The notes: generated by a model not told the origin, from the letters alone. A stretch of 47,270 nt of DNA from Gracilariopsis chorda (GCA_003194525.1 NBIV01000409.1:1-47270); one strand, 5' to 3'; shown: positions 1-11,530, counted from the first letter of the stretch. Numbers and translations are program-made.

Positions 1-2144
1 AGCACGCCTCGTACCACGGATTAGTAGGCTTAAAGATCTTGGAATCTCGACATGCTTCTAATACTTTTGCAACCAAAGGAATCACTGTTGTAAGTCTTTC
101 GTTCGAGTACGCGTTTAGGAGGGCTTCTTTCAGATTTAGTTCACGACGGAGAATAGGTTTGTTTCTGGCCAGCGTAAGGGACCCTATCCAACTTCCAAGG
201 CTCTTCAACATTCCCCGGTCTGCCGACGTTTTTGACCTATCAACAGCCAGCAAAACATTAACTCGCTTGTAGGTCGTTCGGGCAAAACTAGAGGAAGCAA
301 AGACATAGTCTTTTCCGACATCCTCTCCAATAAGTCGACGTAGATATTATGGACGTTCGCTTCCAATGACGCGCGTTTCACAACAAAGTAGACCGCAAAG
401 AAATCGAAGAATTCGGGCTTGAGTATCGCTAGCATCTCCATTACTTTCTCGTCCACCATTACTTGAGACAAGTTGTTTGAAAACGCACTTCATTTTGTCC
501 TGGGTGATTTCTTCAGGTACAATTACTAGACTTGCTTCATCAGCAGATAGAACAAGAAGGTTCGATAAAATCCAAATGAGTGAGTCCAAGTGGGCCATCA
601 ACTCCACCCGTTGGAGATGACCCCAATGGCGTAGAAGAAACACTTCTTCGTTTCACCAGAGTAGTGCTCGCAGAAAGAGGAGGACATTCAACAAGTTTGC
701 CAACAGCGTCAGCATCTGCCTGCAGGATTTCGGAAGAGTGACACAATGGGAACTCCTCCCTCAGTTGAGTGGATTGGTTCAAATAATTGTTTGCCTGTCC
801 ATTTCTGCAAGGCCTATCTTCTTTTCAACAGCACTGGGAATCACAGCTCCATTGATATCGAGAGCTTGTTGAACCTCACCGATAAGCCCTGGTGCAATAT
901 CTTCTAGCCTCGGCAGCTCCAGCATATGAGAACAGAACTGAGGCCACTTATAGCAACGAGTTTCAAAGCGTTCTAAAGCGCATAAGCCAAACTCAGTGAG
1001 TCTCCCAACTGGATGTGGAGCAGATTCGACGGTTCTTAGGGCATCTAGCGCACAACCAACTGCAAGACCGAGTAGCCCGCCCGCAATAAGACCATACTGA
1101 ATTATAGATCCAAACACAACCCCAGTTATCTTCAGCTGACGATCAGGATAATCTTTGAAGAATCTATACTCGTCAAAAAGCCTATGCAGCAAACAATTGA
1201 ATACCTGCATATCTTTTTCGAACGTTGGACGCTTTCATACGTCGCAGAATGTCGACAGCCTGATCTGGCAAAAGTTCACCTTGGTACAGCTTCTGAAATA
1301 AAACCTCGGTTTCTTTCTCTATGTACGGAAGGAATGCAGTCAAAGCACCGCTTGAACCAGGTGTTGTTGGAAGTAAGATCACCGCCACAGTTAAAGCGGC
1401 GTCGGACTGATTTGATGGTGCCACAGTGGGAATTTCGCTTCCCCGAGCAACTTTAGCATTCCCAGTATCAGATGACTGAGCCAAGGCAGATATTCTCGGA
1501 TCAAGTCGACCGAACACTTTGTAAACGTCCTGAAAATCTTCAACAAATTCCTTGCCTTGGTTCGCGTGGGAGCGTCTAACCCAATTAATAAGACATCGAA
1601 GAATGATGCATACAGCATCAACTGACAGCTGTCTGGATGCGCTGGGTTCAAGAAGAGCTTTGTGCGCAATGCAAACAACAACGGATGATGCAGCCTGAGC
1701 TCCTCGAGAGGTAAGAAACTCCATCAACAAACTTCCTAACTTGAGGACGTTTTCTTGATATGCCAGCATGGCGAGTTCCAGAGAGAAGTCCACCAACATG
1801 TTACTAGCCAGTAAATCTGGCAGGATTTGCATATCTAAACTTATAGATAGCGCAGTCCGTAATGTTGTCGGGTCTTTTTTTCACATACTCGCAATTCCCG
1901 CTTGAACAAGAAGTCGCCGTGGTCACCAGCTCCACTTCCGACACAAGTTGAGGATAAATAGAGTTAAATCGCTCCAGTACTTCTTGGGTTGAAAGTTCAA
2001 CTTCTCCTGAAACAGGGGACTTGTTATTTTGCTGATTGGGATGGTGTCCGGAACCGTACCCATTAACGCTGGCTGGACTTCATGGAGGAAAAAGGAGAGC
2101 CAGAAGTCCAGCCGAGGAAGCCATGCGCAGACGCGGCGTAGCAA
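1..2144 (-). pseudogene. NOT1: CCR4-NOT scaffold subunit NOT1 (CNOT1), broken, partial at left edge
   Basis: NOT1 is the scaffold of the cytoplasmic CCR4-NOT deadenylase, and its central MIF4G domain binds CAF1. Reading leftward, the pieces match NOT1 in order: a segment around 1650-1850 (AMLAYQENVLKL), a variable linker, IEKETEVLFQKLY near 1290, LFDEYRFFKDYPDRQLKI near 1160 (the MIF4G hallmark), VVKRASLEANVHNIYVDLL near 360, and LKSLGSWIGSLTLARNKPIL near 190, continuing off the window. The frame changes about six times: at an A-run near 1880, and near 1211, 780, 564, 475 and 285. At 1211, 564 and 475 the conserved protein continues directly on both sides of one extra base, so introns cannot explain them. 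The N-terminal part beyond about 2144 is not recognisable. Identity is secure; whether this is a dead duplicate or an assembly with indels is not decidable here. Confidence 0.85.
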
Positions 2145-2445
2145 TCAACATTAGTGGCTTTGCGGGGTGCTTCACAGCTGAAGTCTTTGCGGCTATCCTT
2201 CTCCCTGAAACCGAAGAATTTGATCGCGCTTTAGTTCTTGCATGTGAGGATCCAAGTAATCTGGGAAAAAGCGGTTCGAAGAGACTCGCTGGGGTGCTCT
2301 TGTATAAATGGCAGAGCATTACACTGTTCGGGGAGCGCAAAGACAAATGAAGTCAATTTCTGTCAGATAACAAAACGGAAGTAGTGTTGAGTGATGCATA
2401 CGAACCTGAGCATTCAACCAACACCAATTTTCTTATCAATGCTCA
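2145..2445. other. Spacer between NOT1 remnant and Harbinger element
   Basis: Open frames exist on both strands, but none resembles a known family or continues NOT1 convincingly. I see no terminal repeat that would fix the boundary of the neighbouring transposon. Confidence 0.3.
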
Positions 2446-3728
2446 TCAAAGCACCGGTACTCCTGTCAATTCTGGGCGGCGAAGATTTCGGCGTCGCACG
2501 ATTTCGACGATTTCGCTCCGTTTCATAGTAGACCGTGCCACCAGTAAACTAGAAGGCCTTTCATCTTCGGTAGATGCCATCATACCAATGCTTTCCTCAC
2601 AGATACCATACCAGTGTAGCACATCCTTGTCCAAGTCTTCGATTTCTCGTACAGAAAACGACCGCAGCTTTTCTTCGCCTTCATCGATGCAAAAATTCTG
2701 AAGCTTCATGCCTAATATAATAAGGCTTGCGCTTATACTCACCGAATAGTTCAGACGAATCTGCAATATCCTCCATCTTGCAACTAACCTTCCAAAAGCC
2801 TGCTCAACGTGAATGCGCAAGGAAGACAAGACAAAGTTAAACGATTTCTCATACCAATAAGAAACCTGTGAGGCCGCTATTGGTTTAATAAGATTATCAG
2901 TACAGACATATGCTTCATCCCAACAATCCAAAATTCTACTGGGAGGTTCGGGCTATTCAGATAGTCCGAACGTTTTGTAGAGGCATACGCCAAAGAGTCA
3001 TGAGTAGACCCAACGCATTTTGCAGAAGCAAATAAAAATCTGCCCCCAGAGTCTACCACTGCCGGAACAGGTATGGCGTAGTAACCCTTTCGGCACCAAT
3101 ATTTCGGAGCGTTGAACTTAGGTGGCTTTATCTCAATTGAAATTCTATCAATTGCTCCGATGCAGCCAGTGAATGGGCTGACTTGTGACCTAGATAGTTT
3201 GAATCCGTTTGAAAGTTCTTCTAGTGCTTCCAACTGGTCGGGAATTCCGGGAAGGGTTAGTATGTTAGACAATGCGTTGCACGTTTCTTTGAAAACACTA
3301 AACACAGTCGAACGTTGCGTTCGGAACAATTGATGTATCGTATCAAACGACCCACCTGCAAGTCTACTCAAAGTTATGCCTAGTCGCATTTCCACAGAAA
3401 TGGTTGGACGTCCAGATCGTCTTCCCATCTCTTCATTTTTTGATATGAGAGGAGAGAGCAAGCGCACCAGTCTGTAAAAAGATTTACGGCTCATGCGATA
3501 GTTACGCTTGAACGTGTTGTCGCTCAAAAAGTTGGTAATGGACTCGAAAGTGATGCCTTGACGAGTTAAAGATGGTGGAACGTGCGATTTTGTAGAAAAC
3601 TTTCTACAGGAAATGAGTTTTGCAGTGTGTAATCCAACGTGATTAAGCGCTGATCTTCGACGCGTGCCATGTAGAATAACGGATATGAAGATAGGATGCA
3701 TGCGGAAAAAGGTGATTCGTTTGCCCAA
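2446..3728 (-). pseudogene. PIF/Harbinger-type DDE transposase, one frameshift
   Basis: Transposase of the HARBI1/DDE_Tnp_4 family. Recognisable parts in order: an N-terminal helical DNA-binding region with MSRKSFYRLVRLLSPLI, the first catalytic Asp in GCIGAIDRISIEI, the second in GSTHDSLA, a DEAYVCTDNLI block, and the catalytic Glu in VEQAFGRLVARWRILQ. The frame breaks near 2920: the upstream frame runs out after EFWIVG while the downstream frame resumes with DEAY. The run of G residues there is one base short, so a single deletion explains it. Apart from that break the gene is nearly full length (about 420 residues). The start is uncertain because upstream residues are not family-conserved. 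No terminal inverted repeats were found by eye, so the element boundary is unknown. Confidence 0.85.
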
Positions 3729-3913
3729 GTATTAGGATGGCTGTTTTCAACTAGAGTGATCATGGTTGGAAGATGTGAGATGGGATCTGTCAACAGACTG
3801 GACCGCTGTTTGGACCTGTGTTTGAATAGGGGTCAATAAGGGTCTCTCTTACTTCGATTTACAGCCGCTTTTTTTAAAAATTGTAAAGTATTCACTCGTT
3901 TTGAGCGTGAACG
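3729..3913. other. Non-coding spacer
   Basis: Contains a short T-run and AT-rich stretch; no gene or repeat seen. Confidence 0.3.
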
Positions 3914-4862
3914 TCACGCTTGATTAGACTCCGCCTGAGTCACACAAATTCGGCGCAGAGTGCTAATGCGTTGCGGGTGGTTGCAAGGCACGTTTCTGAG
4001 AGCGTGCAACAGGTAGAAATGCAAGTACGAGTGGAAGGGGGACGCTTGGCTGAATACTGCTCTCTTGGCACCGAATTCGACGTGCCAGGTTGTGGAGCAG
4101 AAATAATGGTCTCGGAAAGAACTGGCTTTAGGCTGAGCTTTCAGCAACGTCATACGGCATTGTTCTACTTGGAAACAGTTTTGCAAACACTTGCAAGTAC
4201 AAGATAATGAGAGCGCTTTTCAAAGTATACCATGCACACTTTTCTGATACACAAACGACGCAAAGTGCCTCTGGCACAGCACACATTGCACCGGAAGCGC
4301 TGCTCAATTTACTTACCTCATCAAACTCGCCTACGTTCTCAGCTTCCTTGAAAGAGAGATGACGCGTGGCCTCAAAAAACCCAAATACTTGCACCATGGC
4401 ACCTGCGCCTCCAAGCGGAGGCAGAGCGATAGCACTATGTTGAGCCGCTGAGTCTCCAGAATGACCATTTCCGTCACCCTCACTTTGGCCATTGTTATTA
4501 CCATGACCATTTCCGGATCTGCCGTTCCCCGCTTGCGATTCAGGCGTCGAATCATTCTGCTGATTTAAGTACGGTCTCACCCTGGCAACATACAATTGTG
4601 CGGTGTCCGTTGCCTGTCTTCCCATCAAGCGTCTAGAACGGCGAAGCACGGTGGTGTCCGAGTTATTCCTGTTGCCTCCCGCACCTGCTGCAGGCGCACT
4701 AGAGAGGCCCGCTGCTGCACATGCAGAAGGTACGGCTGCGGCTGCAGCTGATGTTGATGCCGGTGCCGGTGCATGTGCACCGGTTGCGCCGGAACTACTC
4801 GCTGAGTCGTCAAGACGTTCTCCAACTCGGCCGAAGAGAACGAAGTGGAATACGGTCCACAT
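3914..4862 (-). CDS. Hypothetical two-exon protein, Ala/Ser/Gly-rich
   Basis: I do not recognise this gene. Exon 1 (4862-4317) encodes an Ala/Ser/Pro-rich N-terminus, a basic patch (LRRSRRLMGRQ) and an Asn/Gly/His-rich stretch. It ends at GAG followed by a consensus GTAAGT donor at 4316. A pyrimidine-containing acceptor ending TTGCAAG at 4190 restores the same phase and opens exon 2 (4189-3914) without stops, giving about 273 residues. The 127-nt intron is canonical. An ATG at 4879 in another frame is an alternative start. Low-complexity composition and lack of homology mean it could also be a transposon accessory protein. Confidence 0.45.
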
Positions 4863-5121
4863 TGCACCACCACCATCATATCATTCTTCTATTGCGCCGG
4901 TTTCGACGCCGTCCACCTTGGCCGACTGTGACTCTTCATGGATACGGTGCAAGGCGGCATGCGCGTACGATAGAGAGAAACAGAGGCGTACGATAGACCA
5001 GCAGTCGCGAATGCTAGTGCAGCAGCCCATGCTGCCGGGTCTCGGTTTCTTCTTTCTATAGGAGTTCATCACACAAAATCTCTTTTATATGCTTTATTCA
5101 GTCGTGACATCTAGTTCTTTT

Positions 5122-5962
5122 CTAATCTGAAGTACTGGTATTATTACTTTTCGGACTTCCACTAGATATGCTCGTCACGTCGTCAGGGACATTTTCTTTG
5201 ACTAAAAATTTGTAACCCCTCTTCCTGCCCTGAGCCTCATCTGGTTTGTCTCGAAGTTCTTTTGCCTCTTGCTTCGCTTCTCCTGCCTCCTTCTCACGTT
5301 CTTTCGCCTCCCTTTCACATTCCCTCATTTCCTCAGATAGCTTATCTAGAGGACTCGATGTGTTTGGATTATTGAATATGGTCGACGGTTTGTGAGTTCC
5401 GAATGGACCCATTTTTGGTGGAGTATCTCCGCAAAATACTTGTTTAGGAGCCCAAGAATTTGTTGCTGGATCCCTGTGGCGAATTTCAATACGTTGTTCT
5501 CTTTTGCTTTCATCTTTGCAGTTAATATCTCTGATAACCGTGATAAGCTGCTTCACTCCTGCTCTCTCGTATTCGCGGTTTGATGTCCGCGTCGTTCTCT
5601 TCGTTATGGCTGGTAACTTCTACGACAGCTTCTACTTTGTCAGGAATTGGATGCGAGATTCTGCGCGATTTTGAGGAAAGCCCATTTCTTCGTGGCGGGG
5701 ACACGGAGGGCGCTGCGATAACATCAGGCCTGCGTATGGTACTTCTCGGCGATGGGTCTCCTGGACTGGATGGCGAACGCGAGATAGAAATACATTCTTG
5801 TGATACGGATGGATACTCAGTCTGGCCTCTGACATATCGAACGATGCCGTGGTTTTGCAGATAACTGGCAATGGTATCGTGGGGCTCTTTTCGCATTGGT
5901 AGTGCAACGAGTATACCTTCCAAGTATTCGTATCTTCCATACACTGAAGTTTCTATGTCCAA
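5122..5962 (-). pseudogene. Hypothetical protein with charged coiled coil, one frame break
   Basis: Two minus-strand frames join naturally. The first (5962 down to about 5570) has a short folded N-terminus (YEYLEGILVALPM) and a Ser/Pro-rich linker. The second (about 5556 to 5122) carries VKQLITVIRDINCK and a highly charged Glu/Lys/Arg heptad-like stretch typical of coiled coil. They overlap by a +1 shift near 5560, so either one base was gained or a short intron is missed. No family recognised. A short C-terminal tail rich in Ser and Asn follows. It lies between two Harbinger-type elements and may be an accessory protein of one of them. Confidence 0.4.
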
Positions 5963-6660
5963 GAATTCCTCTACCGATCTAGCGAGCCTAGTTCGGTTTT
6001 GGGTGCAACAGAAATGGAAGTGTTTGGAGAAGATGCAGGTTCAGACGATGGGGCAGTGGGTTAAAGGTCAGATTGAGACGCTTTGGGATCAGGAGTAGAG
6101 TGAGCAGAAAAGGGCGAGAGTGGGGACTCCATGTGGCTTCAGTTGTGGTGAATTGTGGGAAGGCGTTGCCTAGAGGCTTAAATACGGAAATAGAGCTGCT
6201 GCGAAAGCAACGTCGCGGATGCAGGCCAATCGAGAGTCTCGAGAGTGGCGATGAGCGCCTCGTGACTAGCCTTCAAAGCTGGTGAAAATTTTTCACTGAA
6301 GACAAACCGGCAGAGACGCCGTGCAACCACAAGGTCTTTCGGTGCATGGCGAAGCGAAGAGGTGGAGAATTCATTTGAAAAAAGGTTTCTATTAATTGCA
6401 TCTTCCAATTTGGAAGCGGCAGTTGGGGGAGCAACACAATAGATGGATTACGCAAGGCCTGAGTTTTCGCATGTCTCCAGAATATGGCGAAACATCACCA
6501 ACGTTTACGGTCTAAGACGCAATTTGGAACGCAAGCCATGTCATACTTCGTTTGCGCGCCTTCAAAGCGAAATTGCAAGAACACAGCGTCAGAGGCACCC
6601 CGCTCAGCTGACTAGAAGGCGGGTTGCTTCTCGCGCCAAAAGCGACTCTTCGGTGACCAG
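5963..6660. other. Intergenic, nothing recognised
   Basis: Only short overlapping frames on both strands, without motifs or repeats that I can identify. Confidence 0.3.
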
Positions 6661-6832
6661 ATGAACCACCATTCACCCCTCGCACTCAAAACCATAACTC
6701 TCATTCCGACGCCCACGCCCTTTCTAACATCTCCTCCTCCGTCTGCTTCTAATAAAGCTACATTGGCCTTTCCCTTAATGGTTATACCTGACAACGCAAC
6801 TTTCGCCCCAAACACCCACGCGAAAGAAGCAA

Positions 6833-7639
6833 ATGCGCTTCTCGAGCGCATCGGACCTCTTACTGTTGAAACCCGTCACAGCTCTTGATGCACATGTCGC
6901 ACCCCATGGACGGATCCAATTCCGGTTCGAAGAAGCTATGGATATATTCATCTCTTCCGCCCCCGCCCGGGCTTTCAACACTGTCTTTACTATGACTTGG
7001 AAGACGTTGATTGATCAATTCAAGAAGATTCTTTGCGAACACCGCGCCGCTACCAACAAAAACGCTGTTAGTTCGGGCATAATCGAAGTCCAGGGAGAAC
7101 GAGAAACGCTGCTTGATGATGTAATCCTGGAAGTGGATGAGTGGGACGAAAAATGACAGAGTGACCGCAACGAGCGTACAGATCTAGAAAGGAGCCTCTT
7201 TTTGGCAGGCAACGAGATCAGAACGAAATTGCTTTCTAGGACCAAGCGAAGTGAGCATGTAGAACCTACAGATGAGTGGTGTAGTGTAAGAAGTGGTTAG
7301 CGCACAAAAGAAAAGAAGCGAAGGCCCGTTACGCTGGATTGAAATGAAGAGGAACGAGACCTGGTTGAAATGAATGTTTCTGCAACAACAGAGATGGAGA
7401 CCAAATGGCTGAAGTTGGAACAAGATCGCCTCGACTTGGATTGCAATAAACATGCCCGGGAGGTGGACAAACAGAAACACTTGGACGAGCGCGATTCAAG
7501 GCGACTGTTGTTAGATGAACGCCGCTTGGATCTTGAAACGGAGCGCGCAGCCGCACATAGAGAAGATAGACGTGACATTCGCCAAGAAAAACGACAAATC
7601 GTTGCTGTTCTCTGTGCCTTGGTCAAGAAGCTGCAGTAG
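6833..7639 (+). pseudogene. Myb/SANT-like DNA-binding protein of a Harbinger-type element
   Basis: One continuous frame of 268 codons plus stop, interrupted only by three in-frame stops: TGA at 7154, TAG at 7298 and TGA at 7340. The N-terminal third has the layout of a trihelix/SANT-like DNA-binding domain, including QMRFSSASDLLLLK, TWKTLIDQFKKIL and NAVSSGIIE. The C-terminal third is a charged coiled coil rich in Glu, Arg, Asp and Leu. Proteins of this type accompany PIF/Harbinger transposases and recruit them to DNA. The gene converges on the transposase at 7906-9018, as expected for a two-gene element. Each stop is one C-to-T step from a Gln or Arg codon. The frame extends upstream of the ATG, so an earlier start is possible. 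Confidence 0.6.
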
Positions 7640-7737
7640 CAAGATTTCATTAAGCCTCCTGTTTGCCTTGTTTTTTCGCCAATCGCGCGCATCCCGCGTT
7701 CCCGGCGTTCTTTCCTTTGGGTATTAAAGCCCGCGCC

Positions 7738-7760
7738 ACTCCCCCCCCCCCCGCCCCCCC
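7738..7760. repeat. Poly-C homopolymer tract
   Basis: Nearly uninterrupted run of C with one G, followed by GC-rich sequence, in the spacer between the two convergent genes of the Harbinger-type element. Length is likely variable or uncertain. Confidence 0.85.
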
Positions 7761-7905
7761 GCGGGACGCGGGACCGAATTTAAAGGGAATATCCAGTGGG
7801 TGAGGGGAGGTGTGGGCATTGGTACCCAAAGGAACGAACGCCAGTGGAGGCAGCGCCCTCGAACAGGCAATACACGGACGGGAAATATAAGAACGGGCAA
7901 TACCT

Positions 7906-9018
7906 TTACTCGTTGTTCAGGTACTCGGCCAGAGAGCGGGGAGGGCAATTGAAGTACGTAGCCGTCTGTCCACCGTTCATCCTCCAAATCTTAATATTCC
8001 AAAGAAGTGCAGCAGAATTGCATAGAAGCACTATGGGAGACTGCAACACCTTCAATTGTCTCTTGAAATCTTGAGAAGACCACATTTGCTTCATATCTTT
8101 GTACGACCATTCAACTGCCTCCCGTACGGAGCTCATACCACTGTTGTAGATGCTCTCCTCAGCCATTGCCCCTGCACGTTCGTAAGTGACCTATAGCCAA
8201 GGACGCATGACATAAGCGGCATCTCCGTAGAAATAAAACTGCCTTCCTTCATGGAAAAGCACGCCCTGTACAGCAGGACCTATCCCACCCTGCCGGTAAA
8301 GCGTCATATCGTGTCTTCGACCTACATTGGGGCCGCACAAGTGCAATAAAAGACTATCGGGAGTGGATATTGTTTGGTATATCAACCAGTGGAAGCGCTT
8401 ATGTCCAGAGTAACAGGATCTCTGGTTGGCTCCAGCGCCATCCGGACGACTCATCTGTACCTTCTTGCAATCGATGATTCCCACGCAGCTGTCCAACGGA
8501 GCACCTCCTTCCTCTATTGCTTAATCGTACATCGCGGCCCTCCTTTGCATCAGGTTACTCCTGAAAGATTCGATTAGGTGCTTATTTGCCACCACAAAAC
8601 TCTCCGTAACCTCCCAGAACACTTCGCAAAAAGCAGAGGATCCCATGCCAAACATGAACTCCACATCCATCCACCTTTTTGGGAACGATATACGTATTAG
8701 AGAGACGCAGGAAGCTATACACGGGTCACATTTGTACCTGTTCCGCTCGGTCTTCCCTGAAACCCAATTGGGTAGATCGCGTATGCAATTAAGATCGTTC
8801 TTTCGAAAGCGACAATGGCGCAGGCATTTCTGTTGATCGAATATGCTAATGTTGAACGTCGCTCCTGAGACGTGCAGTGATCTGAGACGTATGAGCTTGA
8901 AGTTTCGAAATGCACGACGATACCTTTGTCGTGCGCGTAACAAGAGGGGTGCGCTTACTTTGAGCAAGATACCGGCATGCATGAGACGCTTGCGACGTCT
9001 TTTTCGTCGTTCTGCCAT
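7906..9018 (-). pseudogene. Harbinger/HARBI1-type DDE transposase, two nonsense codons
   Basis: DDE_Tnp_4 family transposase. Start chosen at the ATG of MAERRKRRRKR. Motifs in order: SFPKRWMDVEFMFGMGSSAF, the first Asp in CVGIIDCKKVQMSRP, YSGHKRFHWLIYQTI, the second Asp in GRRHDMTLY, FYFYGDAAYVMRPWL, and the Glu region in SSVREAVEWSYKDMKQMW. The whole 370-codon reading stays in one frame, broken only by TAA at 8521-8523 and TAG at 8191-8193. Both fall where relatives usually have Gln, as expected from CAA to TAA and CAG to TAG. It faces the Myb/SANT-like gene across a short spacer containing a poly-C run. Distinct in sequence from the transposase at 2446-3728. Confidence 0.85.
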
Positions 9019-9256
9019 TGTGATGGAGTAATCCTTGTGCCGCATTGCACGGGCGGCAAGTAGGAGGGTGTTAGTCGTACTCACGAATGCCACCCAAGTG
9101 AGCAGCGTAATCATTCGTGACACCACTTCGTGAAAGGTGATACGTGTAACCTGAGAAGTCACGAAATTTACTCATGTGAAAAAAAAATCTCTGTTGCGTA
9201 ATCCCTCTAATGTGCACAAATGGCTAGCCTGGCGACGTCGTGTCGATTGGTCAAGT

Positions 9257-9700
9257 GGTGACGTGGAGGGGCTTCAACATGTACCTGTAGAATACAGCCG
9301 CACATCCGGCAAAGGGATAATCTACACTGCGTAGCCGGCGTAAGAAGTTGACTGAAAAAGAACAGCTCAGCACGAGATCTCCATAAAACTGACCCAGCTC
9401 AATGACCCGCATATGCACATTCTGCTGCGGCCACAGTTCCCTATTGCCCCAGTAGACCAATAAAACACAAATGGGCAACTCAAACCAGCACCAACCTACC
9501 ACAAAGGGCCATGTGTTCAGCCATCTTTGATCTTTCATCGCGTTCACTGAGGGCACACCAGCCCACGGTCTCCGCTGCCGTCGATTGCCATATCTCCGGC
9601 ATGGATTGCCAGATCTCTGGCGTCACCGTTACGCACTAATCTTGCCTGTTCCATTTCAATACCTTCTTGCCAATCTTGCATATAGACAAATACTCAGTAT
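9257..9700 (-). repeat. Transposon tail, copy A of a dispersed repeat
   Basis: The minus strand here matches the plus strand at 20310-20730 over roughly 400 bases with substitutions and small indels. Shared landmarks include a C-terminal peptide with ARDLAIH, then AIDG, then RGLVCPQ ending at the same stop codon, followed by a conserved 3' segment containing CATATGCGGGTCATTGAGCT. This is the 3' end of a mobile element of unknown class. The rest of the element is not visible upstream. Confidence 0.65.
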
Positions 9701-9754
9701 CAGTACATTGCTGATCAGGGAGTCATTTTCTTTTCAGGTCTTGCCTCGAAAGCG

Positions 9755-9962
9755 ATGACAAAACTCAGTGCACATGTTGGTAAGTATACAACAAATGCAA
9801 GTCTAAGAACCGCCTTCCATTCTAACACAATGTTTATTCTATAGCTTCCAGCTCTGCGTCCAATACAGCTTTTATCTTTGATTACAAAGCGCGGCTTGAT
9901 ACATTAGTCGCAAGCGATGGCGATACAAGAGTAAGCAAGATTTGCATATCTTTTTGTCTAAG
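9755..9962 (+). other. Candidate 5' exons and introns of the Ulp1 gene
   Basis: An ATG at 9755 starts a 25-nt exon ending in GTAAGT at 9780; a 65-nt intron ends with TTCTATAG at 9844. A second exon (9845-9930) stays open for the full 37 codons of the joined reading and ends at another GTAAGC donor. The first intron is strongly canonical. The acceptor of the second is uncertain: the nearest one (9962) leads into a frame that is not the protease frame, so either a later acceptor is used or a frameshift exists. Confidence 0.4.
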
Positions 9963-9966
9963 TTTA

Positions 9967-10905
9967 GTGAGACACACCGGACTGCAAATAACAACTTCCA
10001 TACCTCTTTTAAAGTTGATTCACCATCATTTATACTCTATAGTAGATGCAGAACAGAAAGAAATAGATCCCGTTTCTTTTTTTCACAGCTCGAAAAAGAG
10101 AACTTATCTTTGCAGCGATCTCATCACTATCGCTTTTATGGACATGAAACCGAACCACGGTGTATGCTTCTGCCCATTTGATACAGGGATTGCGTTTTCT
10201 GGGTTCTCTAAGCGACAAAATGTATCTCAGGAGGAAGAACAATATTTCTTGTCAATGATGAAGAAGTCTTTTTCTGTTAATGTATCAGGAAATTCTGGTG
10301 AGATTCACACGGTATTCATTCCCTTGAACCTGCAAAATGAACAATGGCGTTTACTACTAGGAACAAGATATATTGATGTCGATAGAAACAAGATAGAGAA
10401 GCTTACGGTATACTCTGGGGATAGTCTATGTTTTAAGTGTCCACTACCTGTCTTGAAGCTTTTTAAGAAAGCATTTGACTACAGCGTTCTCGATGAACAA
10501 GGTGAGGCTATAGTTTCCCAGAGGAACGTAGTACTGGACATCAAGAACTACTACCGTCAAGCAGGCACTGACAGCTGTGGATTCTACGTATTCTCTTTCT
10601 TTACAGAGTTTGCTTTGGATCGAGGATGCGCTCCAGAGAAAACCTATGCACAGGGATATAGTTCTGAGCTCTCCGAGCGATATCATTTTATTTTGATAAG
10701 GAGCCGGATGGTACATAGTTTGATGGCAGTTCAGTACTTTGGCACTGAAAAAGTGACAGAAACAATGATCCGCGAGTACCAAATTCATCACCAAAAGTAC
10801 ATCTTTGAGGCTCGAGCTCGCGGTTTGTCACGAATGAAAGAACTTCAAAGTCAAGCTAGCCAACCAAAACAAAAATCTGAGTCCAGGGTACGAAGTGGCG
10901 TATAA
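9967..10905 (+). pseudogene. Ulp1-like (C48) cysteine protease of a Mutator-like element
   Basis: C48 proteases cleave SUMO-type conjugates and are often carried by plant and algal Mutator-like elements. The C-terminal half shows the expected order: HTVFIPLNLQNEQWRLLL, where the catalytic His normally precedes Trp; YSGDSL, the Asp position; and QAGTDSCGFYVFSFF, with oxyanion Gln and catalytic Cys. Here Gln occupies the His position, so activity is doubtful. The ORF is otherwise uninterrupted and begins with GTG, so its real 5' end must be spliced or lie upstream. A charged ORF overlaps its last bases. Confidence 0.65.
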
Positions 10906-11530
10906 AGACGCCAAATTCAAAGGAGAGACGGCACAAAAGTCAAATTGTACGAACACTACGAATGGGAGCACTTCTGGGCGCAGAGATATGGTAGAACAGC
11001 CGGACAATTCTACAGGATTCGGGACATTGAAATCTCGTAGAAGTGAGTCAGGCACTGGTAACGGCAAAGTCGACAGCGACCAGGTTTACGCCGAGACGCC
11101 TGACAAAATATATATAGAAAGAAGAGAGGAGAACCAGTCGAGAAGTGAAGCTCGTCTGGAGAAAATTGAGCTGCTGAATAGACGTCTCTCCACGGTGTCT
11201 ACGAAGCATGTACCTCGGAAGATATGCTCTGAAGATAGCTACAATGCAGCTTCTTCCGTACTTCAAGATCTATTTCTCACAGTTTTGAGTAGTGCCGATA
11301 AATGTTCTGTTCCACAGCTGCAGTTGCCAAATGAAGTGGATCATGTGGACGATTTAGTAGGAATTCTACAGTCACTGGCAACGACGAATGGTTGGATGTA
11401 TGGTGTTCACTACTATCGAACAGTTTGCAGGAGAGTTAAGGGAAAAGATAGGGCTGCTACGGGAAGGATGCCCTGTATGAATTCGAATTTTCCTTCGAAC
11501 ATCTCTTTCAACCTCATCAGATATAAATAG
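10895..11530 (+). CDS. Charged hypothetical protein, probably C-terminal part of the Ulp1 gene
   Basis: Open for 211 codons without ATG at its first codon (GTG), overlapping the Ulp1 frame by 11 bases in another frame. It has a Ser/Thr/Glu-rich linker, a short coiled-coil-like stretch (RSEARLEKIELLNRRLS) and a helical C-terminal segment ending in SLATTNGWMYGVHYYRTVC. The overlap suggests one protein split by a frameshift, with this as the tail. No domain recognised. Confidence 0.4.
   Translation: MAYKDAKFKGETAQKSNCTNTTNGSTSGRRDMVEQPDNSTGFGTLKSRRSESGTGNGKVDSDQVYAETPDKIYIERREENQSRSEARLEKIELLNRRLSTVSTKHVPRKICSEDSYNAASSVLQDLFLTVLSSADKCSVPQLQLPNEVDHVDDLVGILQSLATTNGWMYGVHYYRTVCRRVKGKDRAATGRMPCMNSNFPSNISFNLIRYK

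Noticed and set aside
285..305. A 17-nt intron in NOT1 (GTCTTTGCTTCCTCTAG)
   Set aside because: It restores the frame, but the other breaks in the same gene are single extra bases that no intron can explain, so a tiny intron is not needed.
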